In this document: piece after piece, positions 1 through 5,790 of the stretch
Layout of the letters: each line of letters begins with the position of its first letter
Position numbering within the stretch: position 1 is the first letter of the stretch
Source: an uncultured Pseudoflavonifractor sp.
GTDB lineage: Bacteria > Bacillota_A > Clostridia > Oscillospirales > Oscillospiraceae
Assembly (NCBI GenBank): GCA_947575475.1
Contig: CANPNN010000068.1
Location: 1-7,057 of the forward strand
Direction: 5' to 3'
DNA: 7,057 bases
The notes under the pieces: generated by a model
The model's database searches: none
Told to the model about the DNA's origin: nothing
What the model saw: only the letters and a program-made list of their open reading frames with translations
Made by a program: the position numbers and the translations under genes

Positions 1-94
1 AGGCGGCGATGGTGTGGTAGCCCTCGCTGGTGAGATAGATGTCCAGGGCGGAGACAATATCCCTGTCGTCGTCGCAGATGAGAATGTTATACAT
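1..94 (-). CDS. Response regulator receiver domain, N-terminal fragment
   Basis: Reading the minus strand from the ATG at 94-92 gives 31 residues beginning MYNILICDDD and continuing through DIVSALDIYL to TSEGYHTIAA, where the window ends. The hydrophobic beta-1 strand followed by an acidic DDD cluster is the Mg2+-binding pocket at the start of a CheY-like receiver domain. The following helix and the EGY turn are typical of OmpR/VanR-type regulators. The phosphoacceptor Asp (expected near residue 52) and any DNA-binding domain lie outside the window, so the output class is inferred only. A ribosome binding site (AGGTGAT, minus strand 105-99) sits 4-5 nt before the start. The protein should be a cytoplasmic transcription factor paired with a histidine kinase probably encoded further left. 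The gene diverges from the phosphopantetheinyl transferase gene. Confidence 0.88.
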   Translation of the reverse strand, partial: MYNILICDDDRDIVSALDIYLTSEGYHTIAA

Positions 95-115
95 GGCGAT
101 CACCTCATGTTGGAG

Positions 116-144
116 AGTATACGGCCCCTTTTTTAAGCCCAAAG
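116..144 (-). promoter_or_regulatory. Possible promoter of the response regulator gene
   Basis: On the minus strand TATACT (121-116) is a good -10 hexamer. The best -35 candidates are weak: TTTGGG at 16 nt or TTGGGC at 15 nt. A poor -35 preceded by repeats at 131-170 would suit a promoter that needs an activator. The leader would be about 15 nt. Only the -10 is convincing. Confidence 0.3.
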
Positions 145-170
145 GGGGGAAATGTTTAAGATTCCCTTAA
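131..170 (-). promoter_or_regulatory. TTAA-type direct repeats, possible regulator binding sites
   Basis: On the minus strand TTAAGG (170-165) and TTAAAC (159-154) are separated by 5 nt, an 11-bp period. A third copy, TTAAAA (136-131), lies about two further turns downstream. OmpR-family regulators commonly bind tandem hexamers with this spacing, for example the PhoP boxes of Bacillus. The repeats lie upstream of the response regulator start, so autoregulation is an inference. A further inverted repeat, CCCCTTT (125-131) with AAAGGGG (141-147), overlaps the downstream part. Confidence 0.3.
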
Positions 171-227
171 TGTATGGGAGGAATGGGCCTATCGGCCTGT
201 CCAAACTCCTATTTTACCCGAAAACCC

Positions 228-257
228 TTGCGGAGGAAAGAGCAAAAATGCTAAAAT
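228..257 (+). promoter_or_regulatory. Probable sigma-A promoter for the phosphopantetheinyl transferase gene
   Basis: TTGCGG (228-233) is followed after 18 nt by TAAAAT (252-257). The -10 is preceded by TG plus one base (249-251), making an extended -10 element. Transcription would start near 264, giving a leader of about 17 nt that carries just the ribosome binding site. Confidence 0.45.
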
Positions 258-266
258 GTTAAAAAA

Positions 267-272
267 GGGAGG
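267..272 (+). promoter_or_regulatory. Ribosome binding site that decides the start at 281
   Basis: GGGAGG ends at 272, so the in-frame GTG at 272-274 overlaps it and cannot be served by it. The GTG at 281 lies 8 nt downstream, an optimal distance, which makes 281 the better start. Confidence 0.7.
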
Positions 273-280
273 TGAGGGCC

Positions 281-772
281 GTGATCTGGAAGGTGGGGGA
301 GGGGGACGCCTACGCGCTGCTGGCCGCTCTCCTGAGGGAGGAGGGGATGGAGTCCCTTCCCAGGATAGAACGGCTGGAGGGGGGGAAGCCCTGGTTCCCG
401 GAGCATCCCCGCCTCCATTTCAGCCTCAGTCATTCCCGGGGCCTGTCCCTCTGCGCTTTGGGGGAGGCGCCCCTTGGGGCGGATATCGAGGTGACGGCCC
501 CCCGCTCCCCGGGGCTTCCCCGGTATGCCCTCAGCAGCCGGGAATACGCCTGGTTCCAAAGCAGGGGAGGCCGCTGGGAGGACTTCTATACCCTCTGGAC
601 GTTGAAGGAGGCCCGGGTGAAGTGTACCGGAGAGGGGATCTTCCGCCGTCCCCCCCGGCAGGTCTCCGTGCCCCTGCTGGAGCCGGGGGAGACGGGGGTC
701 TGGGAGGGCTTCGCCTTCACCGCCCTGGCCGGGGCGGACTGGCGGGGCGGACTATGCCTTAAGAATTTGTGA
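281..772 (+). CDS. Sfp-type 4'-phosphopantetheinyl transferase, compact form
   Basis: The family transfers the phosphopantetheine arm of coenzyme A to a serine of acyl or peptidyl carrier proteins in the cytoplasm, converting them to the holo form. The 163-residue product shows the family motifs in order: GKPWF (about 35-39), FSLSHS (47-52), GADIE with Mg2+ ligands D68 and E70, and WTLKEARVK (106-114) with E110 and K114, followed by TGEG. At 163 aa it is well below the 220-240 aa of Bacillus Sfp; the shortening is mainly in the N-terminal part and the tail after TGEG, but every catalytic motif is present, so it is probably active. The GTG start at 281 is chosen on ribosome binding site spacing; the alternative GTG at 272 would add three residues. 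No fatty-acid, polyketide or peptide synthase gene is in the window, so the carrier-protein partner is unknown. The gene appears monocistronic, with its own promoter and a terminator-like hairpin. Confidence 0.9.
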   Translation: MIWKVGEGDAYALLAALLREEGMESLPRIERLEGGKPWFPEHPRLHFSLSHSRGLSLCALGEAPLGADIEVTAPRSPGLPRYALSSREYAWFQSRGGRWEDFYTLWTLKEARVKCTGEGIFRRPPRQVSVPLLEPGETGVWEGFAFTALAGADWRGGLCLKNL

Positions 773-786
773 ACAAATGGAAAAAT

Positions 787-826
787 TCCGCCTTTCCGGG
801 TAGCCAGAAGGGCGGATTTGATTTAT
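787..826 (+). terminator. Probable terminator after the phosphopantetheinyl transferase gene
   Basis: TCCGCCTTT (787-795) pairs with AAGGGCGGA (808-816), nine base pairs including one G-U, around a 12-nt loop. It is followed by TTTGATTTAT. The T tract is interrupted, so strength is moderate. The A-run before the stem could extend the pairing and give some activity in the other direction. Confidence 0.55.
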
Positions 827-848
827 AATGACCACAGACCTTTGGGAG

Positions 849-868
849 CCATTTCCCACGGGAAATGG
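849..868 (+). repeat. 20-bp palindrome before the sugar kinase, operator or attenuator candidate
   Basis: CCATTTCCC (849-857) and GGGAAATGG (860-868) form a perfect inverted repeat around AC. TTTTCC follows directly, and a competing small hairpin can form between GGAAA (861-865) and TTTCC (870-874). Its position just before an AT-rich promoter-like segment favours a repressor operator. An RNA hairpin role is also possible. No ROK-type or LacI-type regulator is in the window to pair with it. Confidence 0.5.
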
Positions 869-873
869 TTTTC

Positions 874-887
874 CATAATTATATTAT
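874..887 (+). promoter_or_regulatory. AT-rich -10 region of the sugar kinase promoter
   Basis: Overlapping -10-like hexamers CATAAT (874-879), TATATT (880-885) and TATTAT (882-887) lie 25-40 nt before the start codon. None has a convincing -35 at 16-18 nt; the upstream positions fall inside the palindrome at 849-868. The exact promoter cannot be fixed from sequence alone. Confidence 0.3.
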
Positions 888-899
888 GTAAATTAAAAA

Positions 900-905
900 G
901 GGAGG
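900..905 (+). promoter_or_regulatory. Ribosome binding site favouring the GTG start at 913
   Basis: GGGAGG (900-905) is only 1 nt from the ATG at 907 but 7 nt from the in-frame GTG at 913. Initiation at 913 is therefore more likely, removing two residues from the longer reading. Confidence 0.65.
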
Positions 906-912
906 AATGGCT

Positions 913-1857
913 GTGTACTATATCGGCATCGACCTGGGCGGCACCAACGTGGCCGCCGGCATGGTGGACGGGGAGGGACGGCTGTTGGCCAAGGCCAGCG
1001 TCCCCTGCCCCCGGGGGGCGGAGCCCATCGCGGACGCCATCGCCCAGGCCGCCCGTCTGGCGGCGGAGAAGGCGGGGGTGGAGGTTTCCCAGGCCCGGAG
1101 CATAGGGCTAGCCTCCCCGGGAAACATCGACCCGGAGGGCGGAGTGGTGCTCCACGCCTACAATCTGGAGCTGGACCACGCCCCCCTGGCCGATCTGGTG
1201 AGCCGGCGGCTGGGCCTTCCCGCCCTGCTGGAGAACGACGCCAACGCCGCCGCCCTGGGGGAGTTCGTGGCCGGGGCGGGCATGGGCCGCAAGTCCCTGG
1301 TGGCGGTCACCCTGGGCACCGGGGTGGGCTCGGGAGCGGTGCTGGAGGGCAAGCTCTACACCGGCTTTAACTACTCGGGCATGGAGGCGGGCCACACCGT
1401 CATCCACCGGGGGGGCCGGGCGTGCACCTGTGGGAGAAAGGGCTGCTGGGAGGCCTACGCCTCGGCCACCGGCCTCATCTTCTCCACCCGGAAGGCCATG
1501 GAGGCCCACCCGGACAGCGGCCTTTGGAGGCTGGCCCCCACCCTGGACCAGGTCAACGGCAAGACCCCCTTCGATGCGGCCCAGGCCGGGGACGCCGTGG
1601 CCCAGGCCGTTCTGGACGAGTACATCGAGGATCTGGCCTGCGGCCTTGCCAACCTCATCAATATCCTCCAGCCCGAGGTCCTGTGCATCGGCGGCGGCAT
1701 CTGCGCCCAGGGGGAGAACCTCCTCGCCCCCCTCCGCTCCGCCCTGGACCGGGAGGAATTTACCCACGACAGCCCCCGCCGCACCAAGGTCTGCGTAGCC
1801 CAGCTGGGCAATGACGCGGGCATCATCGGCGGGGCCATGGTACCCCTGTATAGGTAA
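913..1857 (+). CDS. ROK-family sugar kinase, probably glucokinase
   Basis: The likely role is ATP-dependent phosphorylation of glucose to glucose 6-phosphate in the cytoplasm, feeding glycolysis. The 314-residue product has the usual ROK length. Visible motifs are the phosphate-binding DLGGTN (about 7-12), ENDANAAALGE with the catalytic base D109, the adenosine-motif TLGTGVGSG (about 134-142), and E158-x-x-H161 followed by CTCGRKGCWE. H161, C171, C173 and C178 match the structural zinc site of ROK proteins. There is no N-terminal helix-turn-helix, so it is a kinase rather than a ROK repressor. The glucose assignment rests on overall similarity to Firmicutes GlcK; N-acetylglucosamine, N-acetylmannosamine, fructose or allose kinases share the same motifs, so specificity is less certain than the family. 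No sugar transporter or glycosidase lies nearby. The TAA stop is the left edge of the inverted-repeat element at 1855-1970. Confidence 0.9.
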   Translation: MYYIGIDLGGTNVAAGMVDGEGRLLAKASVPCPRGAEPIADAIAQAARLAAEKAGVEVSQARSIGLASPGNIDPEGGVVLHAYNLELDHAPLADLVSRRLGLPALLENDANAAALGEFVAGAGMGRKSLVAVTLGTGVGSGAVLEGKLYTGFNYSGMEAGHTVIHRGGRACTCGRKGCWEAYASATGLIFSTRKAMEAHPDSGLWRLAPTLDQVNGKTPFDAAQAGDAVAQAVLDEYIEDLACGLANLINILQPEVLCIGGGICAQGENLLAPLRSALDREEFTHDSPRRTKVCVAQLGNDAGIIGGAMVPLYR

Positions 1858-1970
1858 AAGGGAAAAAGTAAAAAGCTGAATAGAGAGGTCCGGCGGAGCC
1901 GGACTACTTAAAATGAGCCGCCTACGGCGGCCACAAGACCATAGCTTTTTCCCTTTTCCTTTTTCCTTTA
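1855..1970. repeat. Imperfect inverted-repeat element with two internal hairpins
   Basis: The left arm (1855-1877) and right arm (1943-1970) are purine-rich and pyrimidine-rich imperfect complements: both read inwards from TAAA, through GG and A-tracts, to AAAAAGCT, with small indels between them. Inside lie two perfect short stems with three-base loops: GTCCGGC/GCCGGAC (1888-1904, loop GGA) and GCCGCC/GGCGGC (1917-1931, loop TAC). The whole could fold as a cruciform or as RNA on either strand. It separates two convergent genes, and its outermost TAA triplets are the stop codons of both. It may serve as a bidirectional terminator, be a miniature mobile repeat, or both. No flanking target duplication is seen. 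Confidence 0.6.
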
Positions 1971-2231
1971 CACGCAGGCCTCAAATCCCTCCACCACCTC
2001 CGGTTTCTTTTCCTCCGGCCAAACGGCCAGAGAGACGCCGTACAGTACCGCCGCCAGGACGGCGATGGCCTGGACTTTGTTCTCCAGGATCCAGGGGCCG
2101 TATTTTTCCCACAGGGGCCAATGCTTGCCCTCGCACAGCTTCTCCCCGGCGTAGACCGCCGCCGCTGCCACCACCGCGCACAGGGCCAGCCGGGTCATAG
2201 AGTCGGTGCTTTTGCGTGTATGCTCTTCCAA
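1968..2231 (-). CDS. Small two-helix membrane protein of unknown function
   Basis: I do not recognise this family. The 87-residue product has a short charged N-terminus, a hydrophobic helix at about 12-29 rich in Ala and Val, and a polar loop with several Trp, Lys and Glu residues. A second hydrophobic helix follows at about 54-71, then an acidic/basic tail containing EEKK. It is most likely an integral membrane protein with both ends on one side. The start is a TTG at 2231-2229, supported by a strong AGGAGGGG seven nt upstream. The first ATG, at 2198-2196, has no ribosome binding site and would cut into the first helix. It is divergent from the P-type ATPase with only 62 bp between the two starts, so joint regulation or a role beside the pump is possible but unproven. 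The stop codon falls within the edge of the 1855-1970 element. The coherent membrane topology argues against a chance ORF. Confidence 0.72.
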   Translation of the reverse strand: MEEHTRKSTDSMTRLALCAVVAAAAVYAGEKLCEGKHWPLWEKYGPWILENKVQAIAVLAAVLYGVSLAVWPEEKKPEVVEGFEACV

Positions 2232-2259
2232 TTCAGATCCCCTCCTCCCTCCATATATA
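2232..2259 (+). promoter_or_regulatory. Possible ATPase promoter with a symmetric -10
   Basis: TTCAGA (2232-2237), 16 nt, then TATATA (2254-2259). Because TATATA is self-complementary, the same hexamer could act as the -10 of the divergent small gene, where TTCTAT at 17 nt is a weak -35. The -10 lies 35 nt before the ATPase start and just upstream of the opposing gene's ribosome binding site. Confidence 0.35.
2239..2246 (-). promoter_or_regulatory. Strong ribosome binding site supporting a TTG start
   Basis: AGGAGGGG on the minus strand lies 7 nt before the TTG at 2231-2229. It is the strongest Shine-Dalgarno match in this region and is the reason for choosing a TTG start. Confidence 0.65.
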
Positions 2260-2280
2260 GCGGGGGACAGGGCCGGATAG

Positions 2281-2286
2281 AAGGTG
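2281..2286 (+). promoter_or_regulatory. Ribosome binding site of the P-type ATPase
   Basis: AAGGTG lies 7 nt before the ATG at 2294. A second in-frame ATG at 2303 would be 16 nt away, so 2294 is preferred. Confidence 0.6.
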
Positions 2287-2293
2287 AAACGCC

Positions 2294-4738
2294 ATGAGAC
2301 GAATGAAAACGCCCCAAACCGAGGCCGCAGACACCCGGACCCCCATCCCCGTGGTGGAGGCCGACCCGGCCCAGGGTCTGTCCAAGGACCAGGTGCTGGA
2401 ACGGCAGAGGGGCGGCTGGGCCAATGTGACCGTCAAAGGTCCCACCCGGACCGAGAAAGAGATCATAAAGGAGAATGTGTTTACCTTCTTCAACCTCATC
2501 TTCCTGGTGCTGGCTGCCGCCTTGGTGGCCGTGGGGTCCTATAAGGATGCCACCTTTATCTTTATTGCCGTGATCAACACCGTCATCGGCATCTTTCAGG
2601 AGCTGCGCTCCAAAAAGACCATCGACAAGCTCAAGCTGCTGGCCGCCTCCCGGGGCACGGTGGTCCGGGCAGGCTCGGAGATGAGCGTGCCCACCGACCA
2701 TATGGTCCGGGACGACGTCGCCGTCTTCTCCGCCGGGGACCAGATCACCGCCGACGCGGTGGTCCGGTCCGGCTCGGTCCAGGTCAACGAGGCCATGATC
2801 ACCGGCGAGGCCGAGCCCCAGGAGAGAGGCCCGGGCGGAAAACTCCGCTCCGGCTCCTTCGTGGTCTCCGGCTCCTGCCGGGCTCAGCTCACGGCGGTGG
2901 GGGCGGATTCCTACGCCGCCCGGCTCACCCTGGAGGCCAAGAAGGGGGTCCGGGCGGGCCAGTCGGAGATGATGGCCTCCCTCACCAAGCTGATCCGTTT
3001 CATCGGCTTCGCCCTCATCCCCATGGGGGCCATCCTCTTCTGGAAGCAGTATTTTGTGCTGGACCTGGGCCTTACCCAGGCGGTGACCGCCACCGTGGCC
3101 GCCCTCATCGGCATGATCCCCGAGGGGCTCTACCTCCTCACCAGCGTGGCCCTGGCGGTGAGCATGATCCGTCTGGCCCAGAAAAAGACCCTGGCCCAGG
3201 ACATGAACTGTATCGAGACCCTGGCCCGGGTGGACGTCCTGTGCGTGGACAAGACCGGCACCATCACCCAGCCGGGGATGGAGGTCCGGGACCTGGTGCT
3301 GCTGGACGAGGAGGAGTACCCCCGGGACCGGGTGGAGCAGGCGGCCAGCGCCCTCTACGCCGCCCTGGGCGGGGACAACGAGACGGGCAGGGCCATGTGC
3401 GCCCGGTTCAGCGAAAAGGTGGCCTGGGCCTGCTCGGCCAAGGTGCCCTTCTCCTCCGCGCATAAATATTCCGCCGCCGTCTTCTCTGGCCGGGGGGCCT
3501 TTGTGGCCGGGGCGCCGGAGTTTGTCATGGGGGAGCGCTACGCCGATCTGAAGGAGATGGTGGAGCCATACTCCGCCAAAGGCTATCGGGTCCTTTTGCT
3601 GGCCCAGTACGACGGGACCCCCGACGGCAAGACCCCCCTGGACGGGCGGCGGGTCCGGCCCATGGCTCTGGCCCTCCTGACCAACCCCATCCGGCCCGAG
3701 GCCCCCGACACCTTCGCCTACTTTGCCCAGCAAAAGGTGGCGGTGAAGGTGATCTCGGGGGACAACCCCCTTACCGTGGCCGAGGTGGCCCGCCAGGCGG
3801 GGGTGGAGAACGCCGAAAAATGGGTGGACGCCGCCACCCTGAAGACCGACGAGGACCTCTATGCCGCCGCCCGGGACTACACCGTCTTCGGCCGGGTGAC
3901 CCCGGGCCAGAAGCGGAAGCTGGTGAAGGCCCTCCAGAAGCAGGGCCGCACCGTGGCCATGACGGGGGACGGCGTCAACGACGTGCTGGCCCTGAAGGAC
4001 GCCGACTGCGGCATCGCCATGGCCTCAGGCTCCGAGGCGGCCTGCCACGCCGCCCAGCTGGTGCTGCTGGACTCCAACTTCGCCTGCCTCCCCCAGGTGG
4101 TGGCTGAGGGGCGGCGAGTGATCAACAACATCCAGCGCTCAGCGGCCCTCTATCTGGTGAAAAACATTTTCTCCTTCTGCCTGTCCCTTCTCACCATCTT
4201 GGTGGATATGCCCTACCCCCTGGTGCCCATCCAGCTCTCCCTCATCTCGGCCCTCACCATCGGGGTGCCCTCCTTCTTCCTGGCCCTGGAGCCAAACAAG
4301 AGCCGGGTAAAGGGGAATTTTATGGGCAATGTCCTGCGGGAGGCGCTTCCCGGCGGCCTCACCGATCTGTTGGTCATCCTGGGGCTTCAGGCGTTCGCCT
4401 TCGCCTTTGACTTTTCCACCCAGGTCCTCTCCACCCTGTCGGCTCTGTGCGTGGCGTTCATCGGCCTGCTGGTCCTCTACCAGGTCTGCAAGCCCTTTGA
4501 CTGGAAGCGCCGGGCCTTGTGGGGCCTGATGGCGGCGGCTCTGGCGGTCTGCGTGAGCGAGCCGGGGCTCAAGGCGCTGTTCTCCCTGAGCGCCCTTGAC
4601 CTGCAGGAGGCCCTGGTGCTTGGGGTGTTCCTGCTTCTGTGCTGGCCCACCATGGGGGCCATCCTCACCGCTTTGGGGAGGACCCGGCGGGTATATCTGA
4701 ATGCCAGAAAAAAACGTCCCTCCCGCCGCGCCGGCTAA
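2294..4738 (+). CDS. CtpE-like P-type cation-transporting ATPase
   Basis: The family uses ATP to move cations across the cytoplasmic membrane through an aspartyl-phosphate intermediate. The 814-residue protein has helices M1-M2 at about 61-102, the actuator loop with TGEA (170-173, in place of TGES), and helices M3-M4 at about 232-292 containing PEGL (276-279). DKTGT follows with phosphorylated D319, then nucleotide-binding FSSAHKYSA (386-394), SGDN (488-491), and the hinge TGDGVND (557-563). The C-terminal membrane part runs from about 620 to 795. The stretch around PEGLYLLTSVALAV and ARVDVLCVDKTGT resembles mycobacterial CtpE, which has been implicated in Ca2+ uptake. No N-terminal metal-binding CxxC domain or CPC motif is present, which argues against a heavy-metal (P1B) pump. 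Mg2+ or another cation cannot be excluded. No strong terminator separates it from the Bax inhibitor-1 gene 72 nt downstream, so some read-through is plausible. Confidence 0.88.
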   Translation: MRRMKTPQTEAADTRTPIPVVEADPAQGLSKDQVLERQRGGWANVTVKGPTRTEKEIIKENVFTFFNLIFLVLAAALVAVGSYKDATFIFIAVINTVIGIFQELRSKKTIDKLKLLAASRGTVVRAGSEMSVPTDHMVRDDVAVFSAGDQITADAVVRSGSVQVNEAMITGEAEPQERGPGGKLRSGSFVVSGSCRAQLTAVGADSYAARLTLEAKKGVRAGQSEMMASLTKLIRFIGFALIPMGAILFWKQYFVLDLGLTQAVTATVAALIGMIPEGLYLLTSVALAVSMIRLAQKKTLAQDMNCIETLARVDVLCVDKTGTITQPGMEVRDLVLLDEEEYPRDRVEQAASALYAALGGDNETGRAMCARFSEKVAWACSAKVPFSSAHKYSAAVFSGRGAFVAGAPEFVMGERYADLKEMVEPYSAKGYRVLLLAQYDGTPDGKTPLDGRRVRPMALALLTNPIRPEAPDTFAYFAQQKVAVKVISGDNPLTVAEVARQAGVENAEKWVDAATLKTDEDLYAAARDYTVFGRVTPGQKRKLVKALQKQGRTVAMTGDGVNDVLALKDADCGIAMASGSEAACHAAQLVLLDSNFACLPQVVAEGRRVINNIQRSAALYLVKNIFSFCLSLLTILVDMPYPLVPIQLSLISALTIGVPSFFLALEPNKSRVKGNFMGNVLREALPGGLTDLLVILGLQAFAFAFDFSTQVLSTLSALCVAFIGLLVLYQVCKPFDWKRRALWGLMAAALAVCVSEPGLKALFSLSALDLQEALVLGVFLLLCWPTMGAILTALGRTRRVYLNARKKRPSRRAG

Positions 4739-4745
4739 ATTTCCC

Positions 4746-4774
4746 TTGCATATCAGGGGGATAAGTGATAGAAT
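4746..4774 (+). promoter_or_regulatory. Extended -10 promoter for the Bax inhibitor-1 gene
   Basis: TTGCAT (4746-4751) is separated by 17 nt from TAGAAT (4769-4774). The -10 is preceded by TG plus one base (4766-4768), so it is an extended -10. Transcription would start near 4781, about 30 nt before the coding start. Confidence 0.5.
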
Positions 4775-4810
4775 CACAGCGTAAGCTGTATGAAAAGGGA
4801 GCGATGCAAA

Positions 4811-5545
4811 ATGGAAAACAATTTTTACGAGCAGGAGCGTCAACTGGAACAGGGCGCGGCTGGGCTGAGCCTGGGTCGCTATACCGCCAGGACCTTCCTT
4901 ATCATGTTTTTGGGCCTGATGGTGAGCTTTGGCATGGCCGCCTTCGTCGCCTACACCTGGCCGGGCTTCTACCTGATCCGCAGCCTGGTGAACCTGACCG
5001 GCGGCTACCTCCACATCATCCTGCTGGTGGCCCAGCTGGCTCTGTCCTGGGCCATGATGGCCCGGATGGACAAGATATCCGTGGGAACGGCCATGGTCTA
5101 CTTCGTGATCCACTGCCTCCTCATCGGCTTTGTAGTGGGTACCTGGCTGCTGCTCTACCAGCTGGAGAGCGTGGTGCTGGTCTTTGCCGCCACCGCCCTC
5201 TACTTTGGCGGCGTGGCCGTATTTGGGTATGTGACCAATATCGATCTGTCCCGGATGCGCAATGTGCTTCTCACCGGACTGCTCTTCCTCATCATCATGA
5301 ATGTGGCTATGTGGTTCATCCCCGCCGTGGGGGCCATGGAGCAGGCGGTCTGCACCATCGGCGTGATCCTCTTCCTGGCCTATACCGCCTATGATACCCA
5401 GATGATCAAGCGGTTTTACGCCGCCTTCCAGCAGGACGAGGAAATGCTGCGCAAGGCCTCCATCCTGGCGGCGCTGGAGCTGTGTTTGGATTTCGTGAAT
5501 ATGTTCCTCTATCTCCTGCGCCTGTTGGGAAAGCGGAGAAACTGA
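4811..5545 (+). CDS. Bax inhibitor-1 / YetJ-like membrane protein (UPF0005)
   Basis: Members of this family are seven-helix membrane proteins; Bacillus YetJ is a pH-sensitive Ca2+ leak channel. The 244-residue product has a polar N-terminus of about 25 residues, then closely spaced hydrophobic helices from about 29 to 190, and a final helix ending in LRLLGKRRN. The two aspartates expected of the pH-sensing pair are present: D195 in AYTAYDTQMIK and D227 in ALELCLDFVNMFLYLLRLLG. The ATG at 4811 is chosen because AGGGAG (4796-4801) lies 9 nt upstream; the in-frame ATG at 4790 precedes that site and would add seven charged residues. It has its own promoter and a strong terminator, so it can be expressed alone, but it also lies directly downstream of the CtpE-like pump. 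Ca2+ conductance here is inferred from the family. Confidence 0.9.
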   Translation: MENNFYEQERQLEQGAAGLSLGRYTARTFLIMFLGLMVSFGMAAFVAYTWPGFYLIRSLVNLTGGYLHIILLVAQLALSWAMMARMDKISVGTAMVYFVIHCLLIGFVVGTWLLLYQLESVVLVFAATALYFGGVAVFGYVTNIDLSRMRNVLLTGLLFLIIMNVAMWFIPAVGAMEQAVCTIGVILFLAYTAYDTQMIKRFYAAFQQDEEMLRKASILAALELCLDFVNMFLYLLRLLGKRRN

Positions 5546-5553
5546 AGAAGAAG

Positions 5554-5581
5554 GAGCCGGACGAAGTCCGGCTCTTTTTTT
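5554..5581 (+). terminator. Strong Rho-independent terminator after the Bax inhibitor-1 gene
   Basis: GAGCCGGAC (5554-5562) and GTCCGGCTC (5566-5574) form a perfect 9-bp stem with a GAA loop, followed by seven T residues (5575-5581). It begins 8 nt after the stop codon. Confidence 0.93.
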
Positions 5582-5790
5582 GCCAAAAATTTCCCGGCTG
5601 AAACGAAAATGCCGGGGAAAGCTATGTTCGTCCAGCCGTAAAAAAAGAAAGGCTGGAAAAAACAGAGAGAATCCCGTTGATTCCCCGCATAAAATGTGGA
5701 CAGCCTTGGCGCACCGAGCCAGGGAAAAGCCCCCAAGCCAAAGGCGCTGTTCATTTCCAGCCATGGAATGGGGCCGGCTGTTCATATTAA
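5582..5790 (+). other. Structured non-coding stretch between two terminators
   Basis: No credible gene is seen in the roughly 210 bases between the Bax inhibitor-1 terminator and the next terminator. Several RNA helices are possible. TTTCCCGGC (5590-5598) can pair with 5611-5620, with one bulge. CCAGCC (5632-5637) pairs with GGCTGG (5651-5656) around an A-rich loop. GAATC (5669-5673) pairs with GATTC (5679-5683). A long stem joins 5697-5710 to 5737-5753 with small bulges. A competing 12-bp helix joins 5694-5705 to 5776-5787 with two G-U pairs. It could be an untranslated leader, a small RNA, or simply diverged spacer. I do not recognise a known riboswitch, T-box or 6S RNA signature. Confidence 0.4.
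5761..5789 (+). promoter_or_regulatory. Possible sigma-G (forespore) promoter of spoIVB
   Basis: CATATTA (5783-5789) fits the sigma-G -10 consensus CATnnTA. CCATG (5761-5765), 17 nt upstream, matches four of five positions of the -35 consensus G-H-A-T-R. Bacillus spoIVB is transcribed by sigma-G, which supports the idea. Transcription would start near 5796, inside the terminator stem that follows. The motif is short, so chance matching is possible. Confidence 0.4.

Noticed and set aside
824..829. Perfect TATAAT hexamer before the sugar kinase
   Set aside because: No -35 sequence at 16-18 nt and no TGn extension; it also lies within or just after the terminator tail.
818..1105. 95-codon ORF upstream of and overlapping the sugar kinase
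   Set aside because: No ribosome binding site, passes through the palindrome, and reads a different frame of the kinase gene.
2195..3733. 512-codon minus-strand ORF opposite the P-type ATPase
   Set aside because: It is a shadow of the ATPase gene: low-complexity Gly/His/Pro-rich product, no recognisable domain, while the plus strand encodes all P-type ATPase motifs.
4139..5785. 548-codon minus-strand ORF across the ATPase end, the Bax inhibitor-1 gene and the spacer
   Set aside because: It runs through two real plus-strand genes and a clear terminator, with a His/Gln/Gly-rich product typical of antisense to GC-rich codons.
5582..5790. T-box, 6S RNA, SRP RNA or known riboswitch
   Set aside because: No T-box sequence, no SRP GGAAG-type loop, and no known riboswitch core was recognised. 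Reported only as an unnamed structured region.
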